A stretch of DNA of 64,000 nt from RGIG4079 sp045637505. GTDB lineage: Bacteria > Bacteroidota > Bacteroidia > Bacteroidales > Muribaculaceae. Below, piece after piece: positions 24,431-33,949 of the stretch. Within the stretch, counting starts at the first letter, position 1. Each line of letters starts with the position of its first letter. The stretch is taken from positions 1 to 64,000 of the forward strand of contig JAZTZO010000046.1 of NCBI GenBank assembly GCA_045637505.1, given 5' to 3'. The position numbers and the translations under genes are program-made. A model generated the notes under the pieces. The model made no database searches and was not told where the DNA came from. It saw only the letters and a list, made by a program, of their open reading frames with translations.

Positions 24431-26638
24431 TTATTTTAATTCAGATAACTTTTTCACATCACCTACAATCCACACTATATCATTAGGTTGAAATTCCACC
24501 TCTCCATTAGGCTTGAGATATTCATCGCCTCGCTGTATCGCAACCACGAGCGCCATATATTTGTTTCGTAGGCTTGCCGAGGCCGATGTGTGACCAAGCA
24601 ACGGTGATGATTCGCTCAACTGCACATTTGTGAGTTTGAAATTATTGGCATTAACAGGAGCTTGTTGTTCCTCTTCGCGAGCCTCAACTACTGGCAACAA
24701 TCGTTGAATTTGCTCATCACTTCCTATCACGCCCAACACATCTCCAGGGAATATGCGAGTGTCACCCTTGGGGATAGGAATCATTTTTGCACCACGCTGA
24801 ATGCTTGCTATATTCACTCCATAACGCTTACGAAGGTTTGAATCAATAAGCCTTTCACCAACAAATTCACAAGCATGCCCCACTTCCATATAAGCAAGGT
24901 GTAAATCGCTCACAAGGTTATTGTTTTTTCCGCTTCGGCGCAATTCTCGCTCATTGAGGTTGTCAAGGAATTTTGATTCAATATTAGCAAGGCGTTTGCC
25001 TACTCGTTTTGACAACACCACAACCAACATTATAAATATAGCCAACCCGAAACATATACCTATGGCAAAACTATAAATGTCGGCCAACACATATACAATA
25101 AACGCCGAAGCTATCGTAAAACGGAATAGCGACATCACGATTAGAGGCACATCGAAATGCGCATGCGCTTGTTTCAAGCGTTCGCGTTCAATCTTCTTTG
25201 ACACTGGCACCGACAATGCCAATAAGAATGGCGACATTGCCGAGAGTGTAATAATACTGCTCACAAATCGGTGCCATGATGGCATGATATCCTTCAACCA
25301 TGGTTGAATAAATTGTTTCGAAATAACGACAATAGCAATCAATACTATTGAGTATAGTAATACTCTCCACAAATATCTTCGCAATAACGATGACCACAAC
25401 GAGGTATTTTCGCTTTCGCTCGATGCTTGCGTGGTATATCTATCAATGAGAAAATGTAGTTTTTTGGGCAAAATCTTCTCTACAAGATTATAAGCTGGTT
25501 CGGCCATTTTTATAAAATAAGGAGTGGTGAATGTTGTGATTACCGACACAGCCACAACGATAGGGTAAATTGTTTCGTCGAGCACTCCGAGCGACATACC
25601 CAACGATGCAATAATAAATGCAAATTCACCTATTTGAGTAAGAGCAAAACCACTCTGCATTGCCACTTTAAGAGTTTGACCAGTAACAAGCATACCGAAT
25701 GTGCCAAAGATTATCATACCCACAATAACAACACCCGAGAGAATGAGTATTGGTGACCAATAGTCAAAAATCACTTGTGGCTGCACCATCATCCCCACCG
25801 AAATGAAGAACACTGCGCCAAAGAGGTCTTTGACCGGTGCCACAACATGTTCAATGCGTTCGGCATAACTTGTGCCAGCAAGGATAGAGCCCATCACGAA
25901 AGCACCAAGAGCCAACGAGAATCCGCAATATACCGAGAACACAGCCATACCTAAACACAATCCCATTGCAACGACAAGGAGCGTTTCGCTATTAAGGAAT
26001 CGGCGTGCAGCATTAAATGCCGATGGCAAGACAAACACTCCCACCAAGAACCATATGATGAGGAAGAATGCCAATTTTCCTACGCTATATAACATCTCTC
26101 CCCCCTCAACACTACTATTGACGGCTATCGACGACAATATCACCATCATCAACACAGCAAAAAGGTCCTCAACGATGAGCACTGCAAACACCATTGATGC
26201 AAACTTCTTGTGTCGCAAGTTCATATCGGTAAATGCCTTAATGATGATTGTAGTAGATGACATTGACAACATTCCGCCGAGGAACAAACTATTTATGTGC
26301 GAGAACCCAAGTAAATGTCCTATTATAAAGCCACCAGTCATCATACCTATCACGATAATCAGTGCCGTGACAACTGCCGATCCTCCTACATTCATCAATT
26401 TCTTGAAACTAAATTCAAGCCCAAGTGAGAACAACAACACGACAATACCTATCTGCGCCCAGAACTCAATATTCTCGGCAGTATTGACCGATGGTAGGTA
26501 CTCAAAATTGGGACTTGCCAAGAAACCTGCAACGATGTAGCCAAGCACCACTGGTTGCTTTATCCACTTAAACAGTATAGTGACCACAGCGCCAAGTATC
26601 AAAATAAACGCAAGGTCGGTAATTAGAGATGTAATCAT
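24431..26638 (-). CDS. CPA2-family cation:proton antiporter with TrkA_C domains
   Basis: The 735-residue protein joins a Kef-type Na+/H+ exchanger domain to a cytoplasmic regulatory region. The exchanger covers about residues 1-390 with around 12 membrane segments; it includes VVLLFSLGLEFSFKKL, MSSTTIIIKAF and LALGAFVMGSILAGTSYAERI. A second group of hydrophobic segments follows at about 415-540. Two RCK-C/TrkA_C-like domains come last: GDTRIFPGDVLGVIGSDEQI, and a segment ending FQPNDIVWIVGDV. No TrkA_N Rossmann domain is obvious. It probably exchanges K+ or Na+ for protons. It is the last gene of a three-gene operon; the ATG at 26638 is 14 bases after the preceding stop. Confidence 0.88.
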   Translation of the reverse strand: MITSLITDLAFILILGAVVTILFKWIKQPVVLGYIVAGFLASPNFEYLPSVNTAENIEFWAQIGIVVLLFSLGLEFSFKKLMNVGGSAVVTALIIVIGMMTGGFIIGHLLGFSHINSLFLGGMLSMSSTTIIIKAFTDMNLRHKKFASMVFAVLIVEDLFAVLMMVILSSIAVNSSVEGGEMLYSVGKLAFFLIIWFLVGVFVLPSAFNAARRFLNSETLLVVAMGLCLGMAVFSVYCGFSLALGAFVMGSILAGTSYAERIEHVVAPVKDLFGAVFFISVGMMVQPQVIFDYWSPILILSGVVIVGMIIFGTFGMLVTGQTLKVAMQSGFALTQIGEFAFIIASLGMSLGVLDETIYPIVVAVSVITTFTTPYFIKMAEPAYNLVEKILPKKLHFLIDRYTTQASSESENTSLWSSLLRRYLWRVLLYSIVLIAIVVISKQFIQPWLKDIMPSWHRFVSSIITLSAMSPFLLALSVPVSKKIERERLKQAHAHFDVPLIVMSLFRFTIASAFIVYVLADIYSFAIGICFGLAIFIMLVVVLSKRVGKRLANIESKFLDNLNERELRRSGKNNNLVSDLHLAYMEVGHACEFVGERLIDSNLRKRYGVNIASIQRGAKMIPIPKGDTRIFPGDVLGVIGSDEQIQRLLPVVEAREEEQQAPVNANNFKLTNVQLSESSPLLGHTSASASLRNKYMALVVAIQRGDEYLKPNGEVEFQPNDIVWIVGDVKKLSELK

Positions 26639-26652
26639 TGTTTATTTTGTTT

Positions 26653-27390
26653 TTATAGATTCACTTGATTAGCGAGTGAAATAGATTGCGTGGGGAACAG
26701 TTTGCGCAAATCGGCAAATAAGGCAACATTATCGGTGTGGTCTTTCATTAACACCACAAAGTTGATGCGAGTAATCTCCTCGGTATAATCATATTCAACA
26801 AATACACTACTCAAGTGCACCTTGTGTTGTTTGAAAATTTCACGATAGCGCTCTATATCCTCTACGACGCACCCCACTTTTATTCTAATAATACGAGAGT
26901 CAGACCCCATACCCACTCTATGTTCAAATCGTTCAAGTGGCACAAGTATAATTAATATCAAAGCCGTAGCAACTATAGAGATTGCATACAACCCCACCCC
27001 TACTGTCAAGCCTATTGCAGCTATCATCCATATACCGGCGGCCGTTGTGAGACCTTTGACCGAGCCTTTCATTTGGATTATTGCTCCTGCACCAAGGAAA
27101 CCAATCCCCGATACCACTTGAGCAGCAATACGGCTGGGGTCACCATTCTTTAGGCCCAAATACACTTGTGGCACATATATCGAGATGAGCATTGCAAGAG
27201 TTGCTCCCATCGAGATGAGGGCAAATGTGCGAATACCTGCCGACTGACCTTTGCGTTTGCGTTCAAGCCCCACAATGCTACCAAGCACAAGGCTCAAGCA
27301 CAATTTAAAAATAGCCGACACAAGCGTGACCTCCTTGACATTTATCAAGGCTTCAAAACCATTCCACATGTCAACTATTGAGGTCATCAT
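26653..27390 (-). CDS. MgtC/SapB family membrane protein
   Basis: The 245-residue protein has the MgtC N-terminal membrane domain of about four to five helices: LCLSLVLGSIVGLERKRKG, SAGIRTFALISMGATLAML, then RIAAQVVSGIGFLGAGAII and GLTTAAGIWMIAAIGLTVG. A soluble ACT-like C-terminal part follows. The ER(K/Q) and SAGIRT motifs are diagnostic. MgtC proteins aid growth at low Mg2+ and modulate membrane potential, although their transport role is disputed. It lies between the antiporter and a coiled-coil protein with gaps of 14 and 8 bases, suggesting shared expression linked to ion homeostasis (inference). Confidence 0.88.
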   Translation of the reverse strand: MMTSIVDMWNGFEALINVKEVTLVSAIFKLCLSLVLGSIVGLERKRKGQSAGIRTFALISMGATLAMLISIYVPQVYLGLKNGDPSRIAAQVVSGIGFLGAGAIIQMKGSVKGLTTAAGIWMIAAIGLTVGVGLYAISIVATALILIILVPLERFEHRVGMGSDSRIIRIKVGCVVEDIERYREIFKQHKVHLSSVFVEYDYTEEITRINFVVLMKDHTDNVALFADLRKLFPTQSISLANQVNL

Positions 27391-27398
27391 TGTTTCTA

Positions 27399-28349
27399 TT
27401 ATTTTTTCATTGTAAATCGGCGTGAAGTCAATCGATAGCCATCGGCAAACAATTCAACAAGATATTCACCGGGATTGAGGGCTGTATTCACATCCCAATA
27501 GATTGTAATACCACCTATTTCCTCTCCGCCATATTCGATTTGCTTGCGAGCTGTACATTGGAGACTTGCCCCTTCAAAACTAAATGAGCCAGCGCCACCC
27601 AATAGAGTACCCTCGGGCGATGTGATGCGCAAATATATATTTTTAACACCTACTGGAGTTGAATTGTTTTGAGGGATAGTGAATGTTACTTTTAATTGTT
27701 TTGCCTTAGTGATATTTTTCTCGTTTTTGCCTTTTTTATTGAGGGCAGCAAACGATACACCAGTGACATTAAGTTTTTCAGCAAGCACCATGCGTTCTTC
27801 AAGCACCTTCTTTTCGCCCGATACTCGTTCCACACGACTTGTCAACTCGGTGTTTTGACTTTTTATTTGAGTATTTTCTTCACGAAGACTTTTGTTCTCC
27901 TTGCTCAATGAATCAATTTGAGCAACATAATGGCGAAGAATGCCCTTAAGAGTTTCAATCTCACCTTGCAATTCTTTTATGCGCTTCGCACTCTTGTTTT
28001 TCTCATTTTTCAACTCCTTACGAAGTTCTTCGATGCGCTTTTTAGCTTGGTTATATTTCTTTGTAACCGAGTCGTTTACAGCCGCTTTTACCGATTTGCT
28101 TTGCGACTCTATTGCTTGAAACTGATTTTCAAGATTTTGGAACTCATTATCAAGTTGTATCTGCTCATTTTCGAGTTTTAACTGCTCATTAGTATTTTGA
28201 AGTTCGGCAACAGTTGTTTGTGCTTGTTCAATCTTCTTGCTTTGAGAACTATACATCCATATAGACAATACCATCAACACCACAACAACTGCAGCCAATG
28301 AAATGATTATAATCTTTACTTTCTTATCGTTTGTGATTTCCTTTTCCAT
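27399..28349 (-). CDS. Membrane-anchored coiled-coil protein, function unknown
   Basis: 316 residues. A short charged N-terminus precedes one membrane helix (IIIISLAAVVVVLMVLSIWM, about residues 13-32). A long coiled coil spans about 35-190, rich in Q, E, K and L with heptads such as IEELRKELKNEKNKSAKRI. A compact beta-rich domain ends the protein (about 215-316; KVTFTIPQNNSTP, GEYLVELFADGYR). The layout suggests a protein anchored in the inner membrane with a periplasmic sensor or scaffold part. I do not recognise a named family. It is the first gene of the operon with the MgtC-like and antiporter genes. Confidence 0.75.
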   Translation of the reverse strand: MEKEITNDKKVKIIIISLAAVVVVLMVLSIWMYSSQSKKIEQAQTTVAELQNTNEQLKLENEQIQLDNEFQNLENQFQAIESQSKSVKAAVNDSVTKKYNQAKKRIEELRKELKNEKNKSAKRIKELQGEIETLKGILRHYVAQIDSLSKENKSLREENTQIKSQNTELTSRVERVSGEKKVLEERMVLAEKLNVTGVSFAALNKKGKNEKNITKAKQLKVTFTIPQNNSTPVGVKNIYLRITSPEGTLLGGAGSFSFEGASLQCTARKQIEYGGEEIGGITIYWDVNTALNPGEYLVELFADGYRLTSRRFTMKK

Positions 28350-28374
28350 AACATTGTTTTTTTTATTTAGACTA

Positions 28375-28405
28375 CAAAATTAATGAGACTTTTTGTTTTC
28401 TACAA
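28375..28405 (-). promoter_or_regulatory. Promoter of the coiled-coil/MgtC/antiporter operon
   Basis: On the minus strand TAATTTTG (28382 to 28375) has TTG 20 bp upstream (28405 to 28403), about 25 bases before the ATG at 28349. Confidence 0.6.
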
Positions 28406-28503
28406 TTACAATAACACCCATTTGTGTGATTCTACTAAAAAAACTCAATATTTTTTAGTTAATTTTCTCTAATCAATCACTTCCCTATTACAAATAATAT
28501 GCA

Positions 28504-28511
28504 TATCTTTG
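28504..28511 (+). promoter_or_regulatory. Promoter -7 element of the amylase gene
   Basis: TATCTTTG, 50 bases upstream of the ATG at 28562. Confidence 0.65.
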
Positions 28512-28561
28512 CATTCCGTTAGATTCTATCATAATTTATAATCATACTTACTTTCTTATTC

Positions 28562-30763
28562 ATGAAAAAACTTTATTCAAAAGTTGCTTTAGCAACATCT
28601 CTATGTCTTGCATTAAACATGTCGGCAGCCAATAGTTATGGCTTGCCCGAAAATTGCCAAGACGGCACAATTTTACACTGTTTTGATTGGTCGTTCAACC
28701 AAATCAAAGAAGAACTACCCAATATTGCAAAAGCTGGGTTTACATCGGTGCAAACCTCTCCTTCTCAAGGCAATGCTGGAAACAATGCCACATGGTATTT
28801 TGCCTACCAGCCCTATGATTTTACCTTTGTGGCTGGCGGTCTTGGTTCAAAACAAGAGCTGATTAATCTTTGCACCGAAGCCGACAAATATGGCATAAAA
28901 GTTATTGTTGATATCGTTTCCAACCACCTCAATGGCTCAATGAATTATGTCGCCCCCAAATGGAACAATAACGAATATTGGCACACCCATGGTAGCAACA
29001 TCGATTATAACAACCGTTGGCAAGTGACACATGGCGATATAGGTATGCGTGACCTCAATTCAGAGCACCCCACAGTGTATAACGCTGTGCGTGCCTATGT
29101 TGACGAACTAAAATCGTATGGCGTTGATGGTATTCGCTGGGATGCTGCCAAACACATTGGCCTACCATCGGAAGGGTGCGATTTTTGGAGCGCTGTAACA
29201 AAAAATTCTGAGATGTGGCACTATGGCGAAATTCTCATTGGCCCAACTGATAATGGTGGTAACGATCATCTCATGAAAGAATACACCAATTATATTTCAG
29301 TAACCGACAATACCTACGGACGCGATATGCGCTACTCTATTCAAGGAGGAAATGCTTATAGCCACAACGGCAACTGGGCTAACCGTGGAGTAGCAAGCGA
29401 TAAGATTGTTTATTGGGCCGAAAGCCACGATACATATGCCAACGACGGAAAATATGGCGAAGACTCTCGTTCGGCAAGCGTTAATCACATCAATCGCACA
29501 TATGCCCTATTAGCATCACGAGCATCATCAACTGCATTATATTTCTCACGCCCCACCTCTACAAGTGCCAATGCAATACGCCTCGGGCAAAAAGGTGGTT
29601 TGGATTTCAAAAACAAAGAGGTAGCAGCCGTAAACCATTTCCACAATGCCATGATAGGCCAAAAAGACTACTATGTGAGTGAAAATGGAGTAATGGCAGT
29701 GTGCCGCGAAAAAGGTGTAGTAGTGGTAAAAGCATCGGGAAGTGGCAATGTAACTATTTCAAATGGTGGTGGCACAGTTGCTCCCGGCACATATAAAGAT
29801 GAAATCACTGGTAACACTTGGACAGTTACATCATCAAAAATCACTGGTACAATAGGTTCTACAGGCATTGCTGTAGTGTATAACTCCGACGGCATTATAC
29901 CCGATATACCCGAAGATAATCCCGGTGACAATACCGAATCACAATTTACTGCATATTTCGATAACTCAAACAGCAAATGGTCAAATGTATATGCCTATGC
30001 ATGGGAAACCAATGGCGAAATCCTCGGCCAATGGCCAGGTACTCAAATAAGCGTGGACAGCGAGTCGGGCTACTACAAAGTATCGGCAAGCACAACAGCT
30101 TCGGCTCCAATGATTATTTTCAGCAACGGCTCTGGAACACAAACAGCCGACCTCACTTGGATAAATAACGGTGTATATACCTCTGCCGGTTATGCTGGTC
30201 TATTTGGTGAATATCAAGGTGGAAATGACGAAGGTAATGATGATGAAAAAACCGAGAATAAATGGATTTTCTACTACAACGATACCAACTGGGGCAACTC
30301 TACAGTTTATGCCTATGCATGGGATGCCGGCAACGGAGACAAAACCTATTTAGGTAGTTGGCCAGGAACAACAATGGCAAAAAATGCCGATGGCATGTGG
30401 GAAATATCATTCACCACTACCGACAACCTTGTTACCCCTATGGTAATATTCAATAACGGACAAGGTGGCAGTTCAAACCAAACTGCCGACCTCGTGTTGA
30501 AAAACAATGGCATATACAATTTCAATGGTTGGGAAGCAGCCGGTGTTGAAGATGCATTTGAGACTCAAGCATTAAAAGTGTATGCATCAAACGGCGTGTT
30601 GACTATCATTTCGTCCATTGACACCCAAGTAACCATTACTCGTGCCGATGGTGTTTCAAAAGTCATCACCCTTAATGCCGGAGCCAACTATATCGACAAC
30701 CTCCCTCGTGGATTCTACATTGTCTCTACTCAAGAAGGCGCTGCATATAAGATTATTTTTTAA
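28562..30763 (+). CDS. Secreted GH13 alpha-amylase with two starch-binding modules
   Basis: 733 residues with an N-terminal signal peptide. The GH13 barrel (about 25-400) shows all four conserved regions: Asp117 in VIVDIVSNHL, nucleophile Asp194 in GIRWDAAKH, acid/base Glu223 in HYGEIL and Asp290 in ESHD. It should hydrolyse alpha-1,4 bonds of starch. Two similar modules follow (about 460-545 and 565-655). Each has a VYAYAW strand and a G(Q/S)WPGT motif, and resembles CBM26-type starch-binding domains; an acidic linker separates them. The C-terminus (LPRGFYIVST) resembles a type IX sorting tail. No SusC/SusD genes are adjacent. Confidence 0.93.
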   Translation: MKKLYSKVALATSLCLALNMSAANSYGLPENCQDGTILHCFDWSFNQIKEELPNIAKAGFTSVQTSPSQGNAGNNATWYFAYQPYDFTFVAGGLGSKQELINLCTEADKYGIKVIVDIVSNHLNGSMNYVAPKWNNNEYWHTHGSNIDYNNRWQVTHGDIGMRDLNSEHPTVYNAVRAYVDELKSYGVDGIRWDAAKHIGLPSEGCDFWSAVTKNSEMWHYGEILIGPTDNGGNDHLMKEYTNYISVTDNTYGRDMRYSIQGGNAYSHNGNWANRGVASDKIVYWAESHDTYANDGKYGEDSRSASVNHINRTYALLASRASSTALYFSRPTSTSANAIRLGQKGGLDFKNKEVAAVNHFHNAMIGQKDYYVSENGVMAVCREKGVVVVKASGSGNVTISNGGGTVAPGTYKDEITGNTWTVTSSKITGTIGSTGIAVVYNSDGIIPDIPEDNPGDNTESQFTAYFDNSNSKWSNVYAYAWETNGEILGQWPGTQISVDSESGYYKVSASTTASAPMIIFSNGSGTQTADLTWINNGVYTSAGYAGLFGEYQGGNDEGNDDEKTENKWIFYYNDTNWGNSTVYAYAWDAGNGDKTYLGSWPGTTMAKNADGMWEISFTTTDNLVTPMVIFNNGQGGSSNQTADLVLKNNGIYNFNGWEAAGVEDAFETQALKVYASNGVLTIISSIDTQVTITRADGVSKVITLNAGANYIDNLPRGFYIVSTQEGAAYKIIF

Positions 30764-30887
30764 GACCGTTTGCACCAACTAAAATTAGCGATTACGCAAC
30801 AATTTAATTTTATGATAATTAAATAATGCTAAATATATTTTTTAGAAAAAACTTCTCATAAAATTACATTGTTTTATAAAAAAACAT

Positions 30888-30895
30888 TACTTTTG
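30888..30895 (+). promoter_or_regulatory. Promoter -7 element of the ferredoxin gene
   Basis: TACTTTTG, 47 bases before the ATG at 30943. Confidence 0.5.
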
Positions 30896-30942
30896 TAGTT
30901 GTAAAACATTTTAATTCGTATAATATCTAAATTAAATTTATT

Positions 30943-31113
30943 ATGGCTTACGTAATTACTGACAACTGTGTTGCTTGTGGTACTTGCCTTCCTGCATGTC
31001 CAGTAGAAGCAATTTCTGAAGGTGATATCTATGTTATCGATGCTGATACTTGTATCGACTGTGGCACTTGCGCTGACAACTGCCCAAGCGAAGCAATCGT
31101 TCCAGGCGAATAA
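30943..31113 (+). CDS. 2[4Fe-4S] ferredoxin, 56 residues
   Basis: A short frame from ATG 30943 to TAA 31111-31113 encodes 56 residues beginning MAYVITDNCVACGTC. It has two CxxCxxCxxxCP cluster motifs: CVACGTCLPACP near the N-terminus and CIDCGTCADNCP in the second half. This is the clostridial-type bacterial ferredoxin, a low-potential electron carrier, for example for pyruvate:ferredoxin oxidoreductase. Codon choice is strongly biased, as in the aldolase, suggesting abundance. It has its own promoter and a perfect terminator. It is easily missed because of its length. Confidence 0.97.
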   Translation: MAYVITDNCVACGTCLPACPVEAISEGDIYVIDADTCIDCGTCADNCPSEAIVPGE

Positions 31114-31140
31114 TTCCTTCTCACAGACAAAAAGTTATAA

Positions 31141-31176
31141 CAAAGATGCACTCAAGCGAGTGCATCTTTGTTGTTT
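31141..31176 (+). terminator. Terminator after the ferredoxin gene
   Basis: A perfect 13-bp stem (arms 31141-31153 and 31158-31170) with a 4-base loop, then TTGTTTT. Confidence 0.9.
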
Positions 31177-31277
31177 TATAGCCTCGGCATTTTCTCTCCT
31201 AACGATTCTCTCCCCCATATTTCTTCAATAACTCACCTCTATTAGCAAGCCCATAAGTGCCTTATCAATTCAAAAGG

Positions 31278-31308
31278 TTGTCAATTCCAATAAATTAGAG
31301 TAACTTTG
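31278..31308 (+). promoter_or_regulatory. Promoter of the PQQ-propeller lipoprotein operon
   Basis: TTG at 31278-31280 and TAACTTTG at 31301-31308, 20 bp apart, about 45 bases before the ATG at 31353. Confidence 0.7.
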
Positions 31309-31352
31309 CACTTTGTAAACTAAATATTTTTCAATTTACAGATATTAATCAG

Positions 31353-32924
31353 ATGAAAAAAGTATCTTTAATTGCAACAGTTTGTGCCACACTATTATTA
31401 AGCGCGTGTGGTGGTAACGGAAAAAGTTCAACAGAAAACCCCGAAACCGACTCGGTTAAGGTTGACACTCCTAAAGTAATTGTCCCTCACCCCGATACAA
31501 CCTTTGCCTCGGTTAAAAACTTGAAGGCAATTAAAATAGACACTTTCCTTAAAAATGTTCCTGGCAAACTCGAAAGTTACGAAAACCTATATGCCAATGT
31601 CGATGGCATTCTCACATTCCGTGGAGCGCCATCACGCGAAACTCCATTCTCGGGCAAAGTAAAAGGCACTCCATCAACAGTAAAGGTTGATTGGGAATTC
31701 AACACCGGTAGCGGCATGACAGGTCGCTGGGGAGGTGGTTCGGGTTGGACAGGACAACCTCTTTATGTCAACTGGAGCGATGCTCAAGTCAATCGCATCA
31801 AGAAAGAGGCTGCTGCTTATGTCAAACCCGAGTTTAAGAATCAAGAAATCATCGTGGGTTCGCTCGCTGGCAAAGTTTTCTTTATCGACTTTGAAACAGG
31901 TAAGCCCTCACGCGAAGCATATAACATAGGCAATCCCATCAAAGGTACTGCCTCTATTCACCCATCATTAAACGGCAACATCTTCGTGGGGCAAGGCATC
32001 AACACCACTCGCCCATTTGGCGCCGTGATATTCAACCTCTACAACCACAAAGAGGTATCATTCTTTAAAGAAGACCGCAACGCATGGCGTGCATGGGGCG
32101 CTTATGACTCATCGCCTGTGGCTGTGGGACAATTTGTGTTCCGTCCTGGCGAAAATGGTACTCTTTATAAACTCTATTGCAAGGGGGATAGTGTGCAACT
32201 TCACTCTACCTTACGATTCCGTGGTGCTAATGGCAACGCTGCCGGTATGGAATCATCTATCGCAATTCACAACAACTATGGCTATGTGGCCGATAGCGAT
32301 GGCAATATACTTTGCGTAAATCTCGACAACCTCAATGTAGTGTGGCACTATCGCAACCACGACGACACCGATGCCACTATCGTTGTAGTTGAAGAAAACG
32401 GCGTTCCATTCCTTTATACAGGCTGCGAAATCGACTCGCAAGGTGCCGAAGGATTCTCTTGGTTTACAAAAATCAACGGGTTGAACGGCGAAATGGTGTG
32501 GAGCACCAAAACCGACGGCCGTTGCATCAATGGCGAAAAGAAAGTTGAGGGTGGCATGTTCTCAACTCCACTCGTTGGGCATGGCGATTGCGAGGGATTG
32601 ATATTCTCGCATTTTGTCACTCACAGGTCGGGCCGCCTCGGCGAGTTCTTGGCATTTGATCGCAAGACAGGCGAAATTGCTTATCGCATTCCGTTGAAAA
32701 ACTACTCATGGTCATCGCCCATTGCTGTGTATAACGAAAAGAACGAATTGTTTATCTTCACTGGCGATGTAGTGGGTAATGTGTATCTAATTCGTGGTAA
32801 AAATGGTGAAATACTTCACACATCACATGTAGGTAGCAACTTTGAGTCATCACCCATCATCATCGGCAACAAGGTGGTGTGTGGATCTCGTGGCTCTAAA
32901 ATCTTCAAAATGTCAATCGAATAA
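31353..32924 (+). CDS. PQQ-like beta-propeller lipoprotein
   Basis: The 523-residue lipoprotein has signal MKKVSLIATVCATLLLSAC with the lipid-attached Cys at residue 19, then a Thr/Ser/Glu-rich linker. Beta-propeller blades follow, with repeats of the pattern VGSLAGKVFFIDFETGK, GYVADSDGNILCVNLDNL and GNVYLIRGKNGE. These are PQQ-like (tryptophan-docking type) blades, but no dehydrogenase Ca2+/PQQ residues can be argued for, so a structural or binding role is as likely as an enzymatic one. It is followed after 14 bases by an alpha/beta hydrolase, so the two probably form one surface or periplasmic unit. Confidence 0.8.
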   Translation: MKKVSLIATVCATLLLSACGGNGKSSTENPETDSVKVDTPKVIVPHPDTTFASVKNLKAIKIDTFLKNVPGKLESYENLYANVDGILTFRGAPSRETPFSGKVKGTPSTVKVDWEFNTGSGMTGRWGGGSGWTGQPLYVNWSDAQVNRIKKEAAAYVKPEFKNQEIIVGSLAGKVFFIDFETGKPSREAYNIGNPIKGTASIHPSLNGNIFVGQGINTTRPFGAVIFNLYNHKEVSFFKEDRNAWRAWGAYDSSPVAVGQFVFRPGENGTLYKLYCKGDSVQLHSTLRFRGANGNAAGMESSIAIHNNYGYVADSDGNILCVNLDNLNVVWHYRNHDDTDATIVVVEENGVPFLYTGCEIDSQGAEGFSWFTKINGLNGEMVWSTKTDGRCINGEKKVEGGMFSTPLVGHGDCEGLIFSHFVTHRSGRLGEFLAFDRKTGEIAYRIPLKNYSWSSPIAVYNEKNELFIFTGDVVGNVYLIRGKNGEILHTSHVGSNFESSPIIIGNKVVCGSRGSKIFKMSIE

Positions 32925-32938
32925 ATTGCGTTATATTA

Positions 32939-33898
32939 ATGAACAAAATATCAATTCTGCTCATCACTCTTTTATCGCTCACCATCTTTGAAGCCGAAGC
33001 CAAACACTCGGCCAAGATAGGTGTCGTTAAAGATGGATATAACTTTTGGCTCTATGAGCCCGACAATACCTCTTCATCGGCAACAAAGCAAAATAATGCC
33101 GAAGATGATCCCCAATTCAACCCACCTATCGAAAGCGAAAATCCCGATGAGTTTTTTCCCATCAACCTCGATAGCCTTTCTACCGAAGAGCAAATTGCCT
33201 ATGAAATGTGGGGTAATGAACTTTGGGGCGATAGCATAAGTTACCGTTCCAAGAAAGTCGATGGCAACAAAAAACCTCTCGTGATATTTCTTCATGGACG
33301 CAGCCTATGTGGCAACGACCTCAACAAAGTGTTGCGATATGGTACAGTCGATGCTTTAAAGAAAGGACGCGAAATTGATGCCTATGTCATTGCGCCTCAA
33401 AATCCTGGCACATTTTGGAAGCCCGACAATATCATGAATGTAGCCGACTGGGTTATCGATCGTTACCCTATCGACACCAATCGCATTTATGTGCTCGGCA
33501 TGAGTCTTGGTGGATATGGCACCATCGACCTCACTGCAGCCTATCCTCATCGCATTGCAGCAGCAATGGCATTGTGTGGTGGTGGCTCGCGTAAAGATTT
33601 AAGTGGATTGAATGAAGTGCCACTATGGATTATCCATGGCACAGCCGATGCAGCAGTATCGGTCAACGAGTCGCGCAAGGTAGTTGACAAAATGAAAGAA
33701 GCGGGCAAAACTCCCCTACTACGATATGATGAATGGAAAGGGGTGAACCATGGTGCATTGGCTCGTTTGTTCTACCTAAAACAAACCTACGATTGGCTCT
33801 TTATGCATACCCTCGACAATCGCAATGTCGATAAATCGATATCAATCGACCACAGCGACACCAAAAACGCCTACAAAGACCTCCGCCGCAAGAAATAA
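32939..33898 (+). CDS. Secreted alpha/beta-hydrolase (PHB depolymerase/phospholipase-carboxylesterase-like)
   Basis: 319 residues with an N-terminal signal peptide (MNKISILLITLLSLTIFEAEA). After an acidic linker, the alpha/beta-hydrolase fold begins with LVIFLHGRSLCGNDL (oxyanion region). The nucleophile is Ser189 in GMSLGGYG, the acid is Asp in IIHGTADAAV, and the His is in WKGVNHGAL. The overall pattern matches prolyl-oligopeptidase or feruloyl-esterase-like surface hydrolases of Bacteroidetes. The ester or peptide substrate is unknown. It is the second gene of a probable operon with the PQQ-propeller lipoprotein. Confidence 0.85.
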   Translation: MNKISILLITLLSLTIFEAEAKHSAKIGVVKDGYNFWLYEPDNTSSSATKQNNAEDDPQFNPPIESENPDEFFPINLDSLSTEEQIAYEMWGNELWGDSISYRSKKVDGNKKPLVIFLHGRSLCGNDLNKVLRYGTVDALKKGREIDAYVIAPQNPGTFWKPDNIMNVADWVIDRYPIDTNRIYVLGMSLGGYGTIDLTAAYPHRIAAAMALCGGGSRKDLSGLNEVPLWIIHGTADAAVSVNESRKVVDKMKEAGKTPLLRYDEWKGVNHGALARLFYLKQTYDWLFMHTLDNRNVDKSISIDHSDTKNAYKDLRRKK

Positions 33899-33949
33899 CA
33901 AAAATCTCTCAAAAAAGAGGTCTAAAAAATAACTTTTTCTAGTTTTCCA

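Noticed and set aside
25872..26540. 222-residue open frame opposite the antiporter gene
   Set aside because: It lies wholly inside the minus-strand antiporter. Its translation is rich in Pro, Thr, Ile and Asn with no domain, as expected for an antisense shadow.
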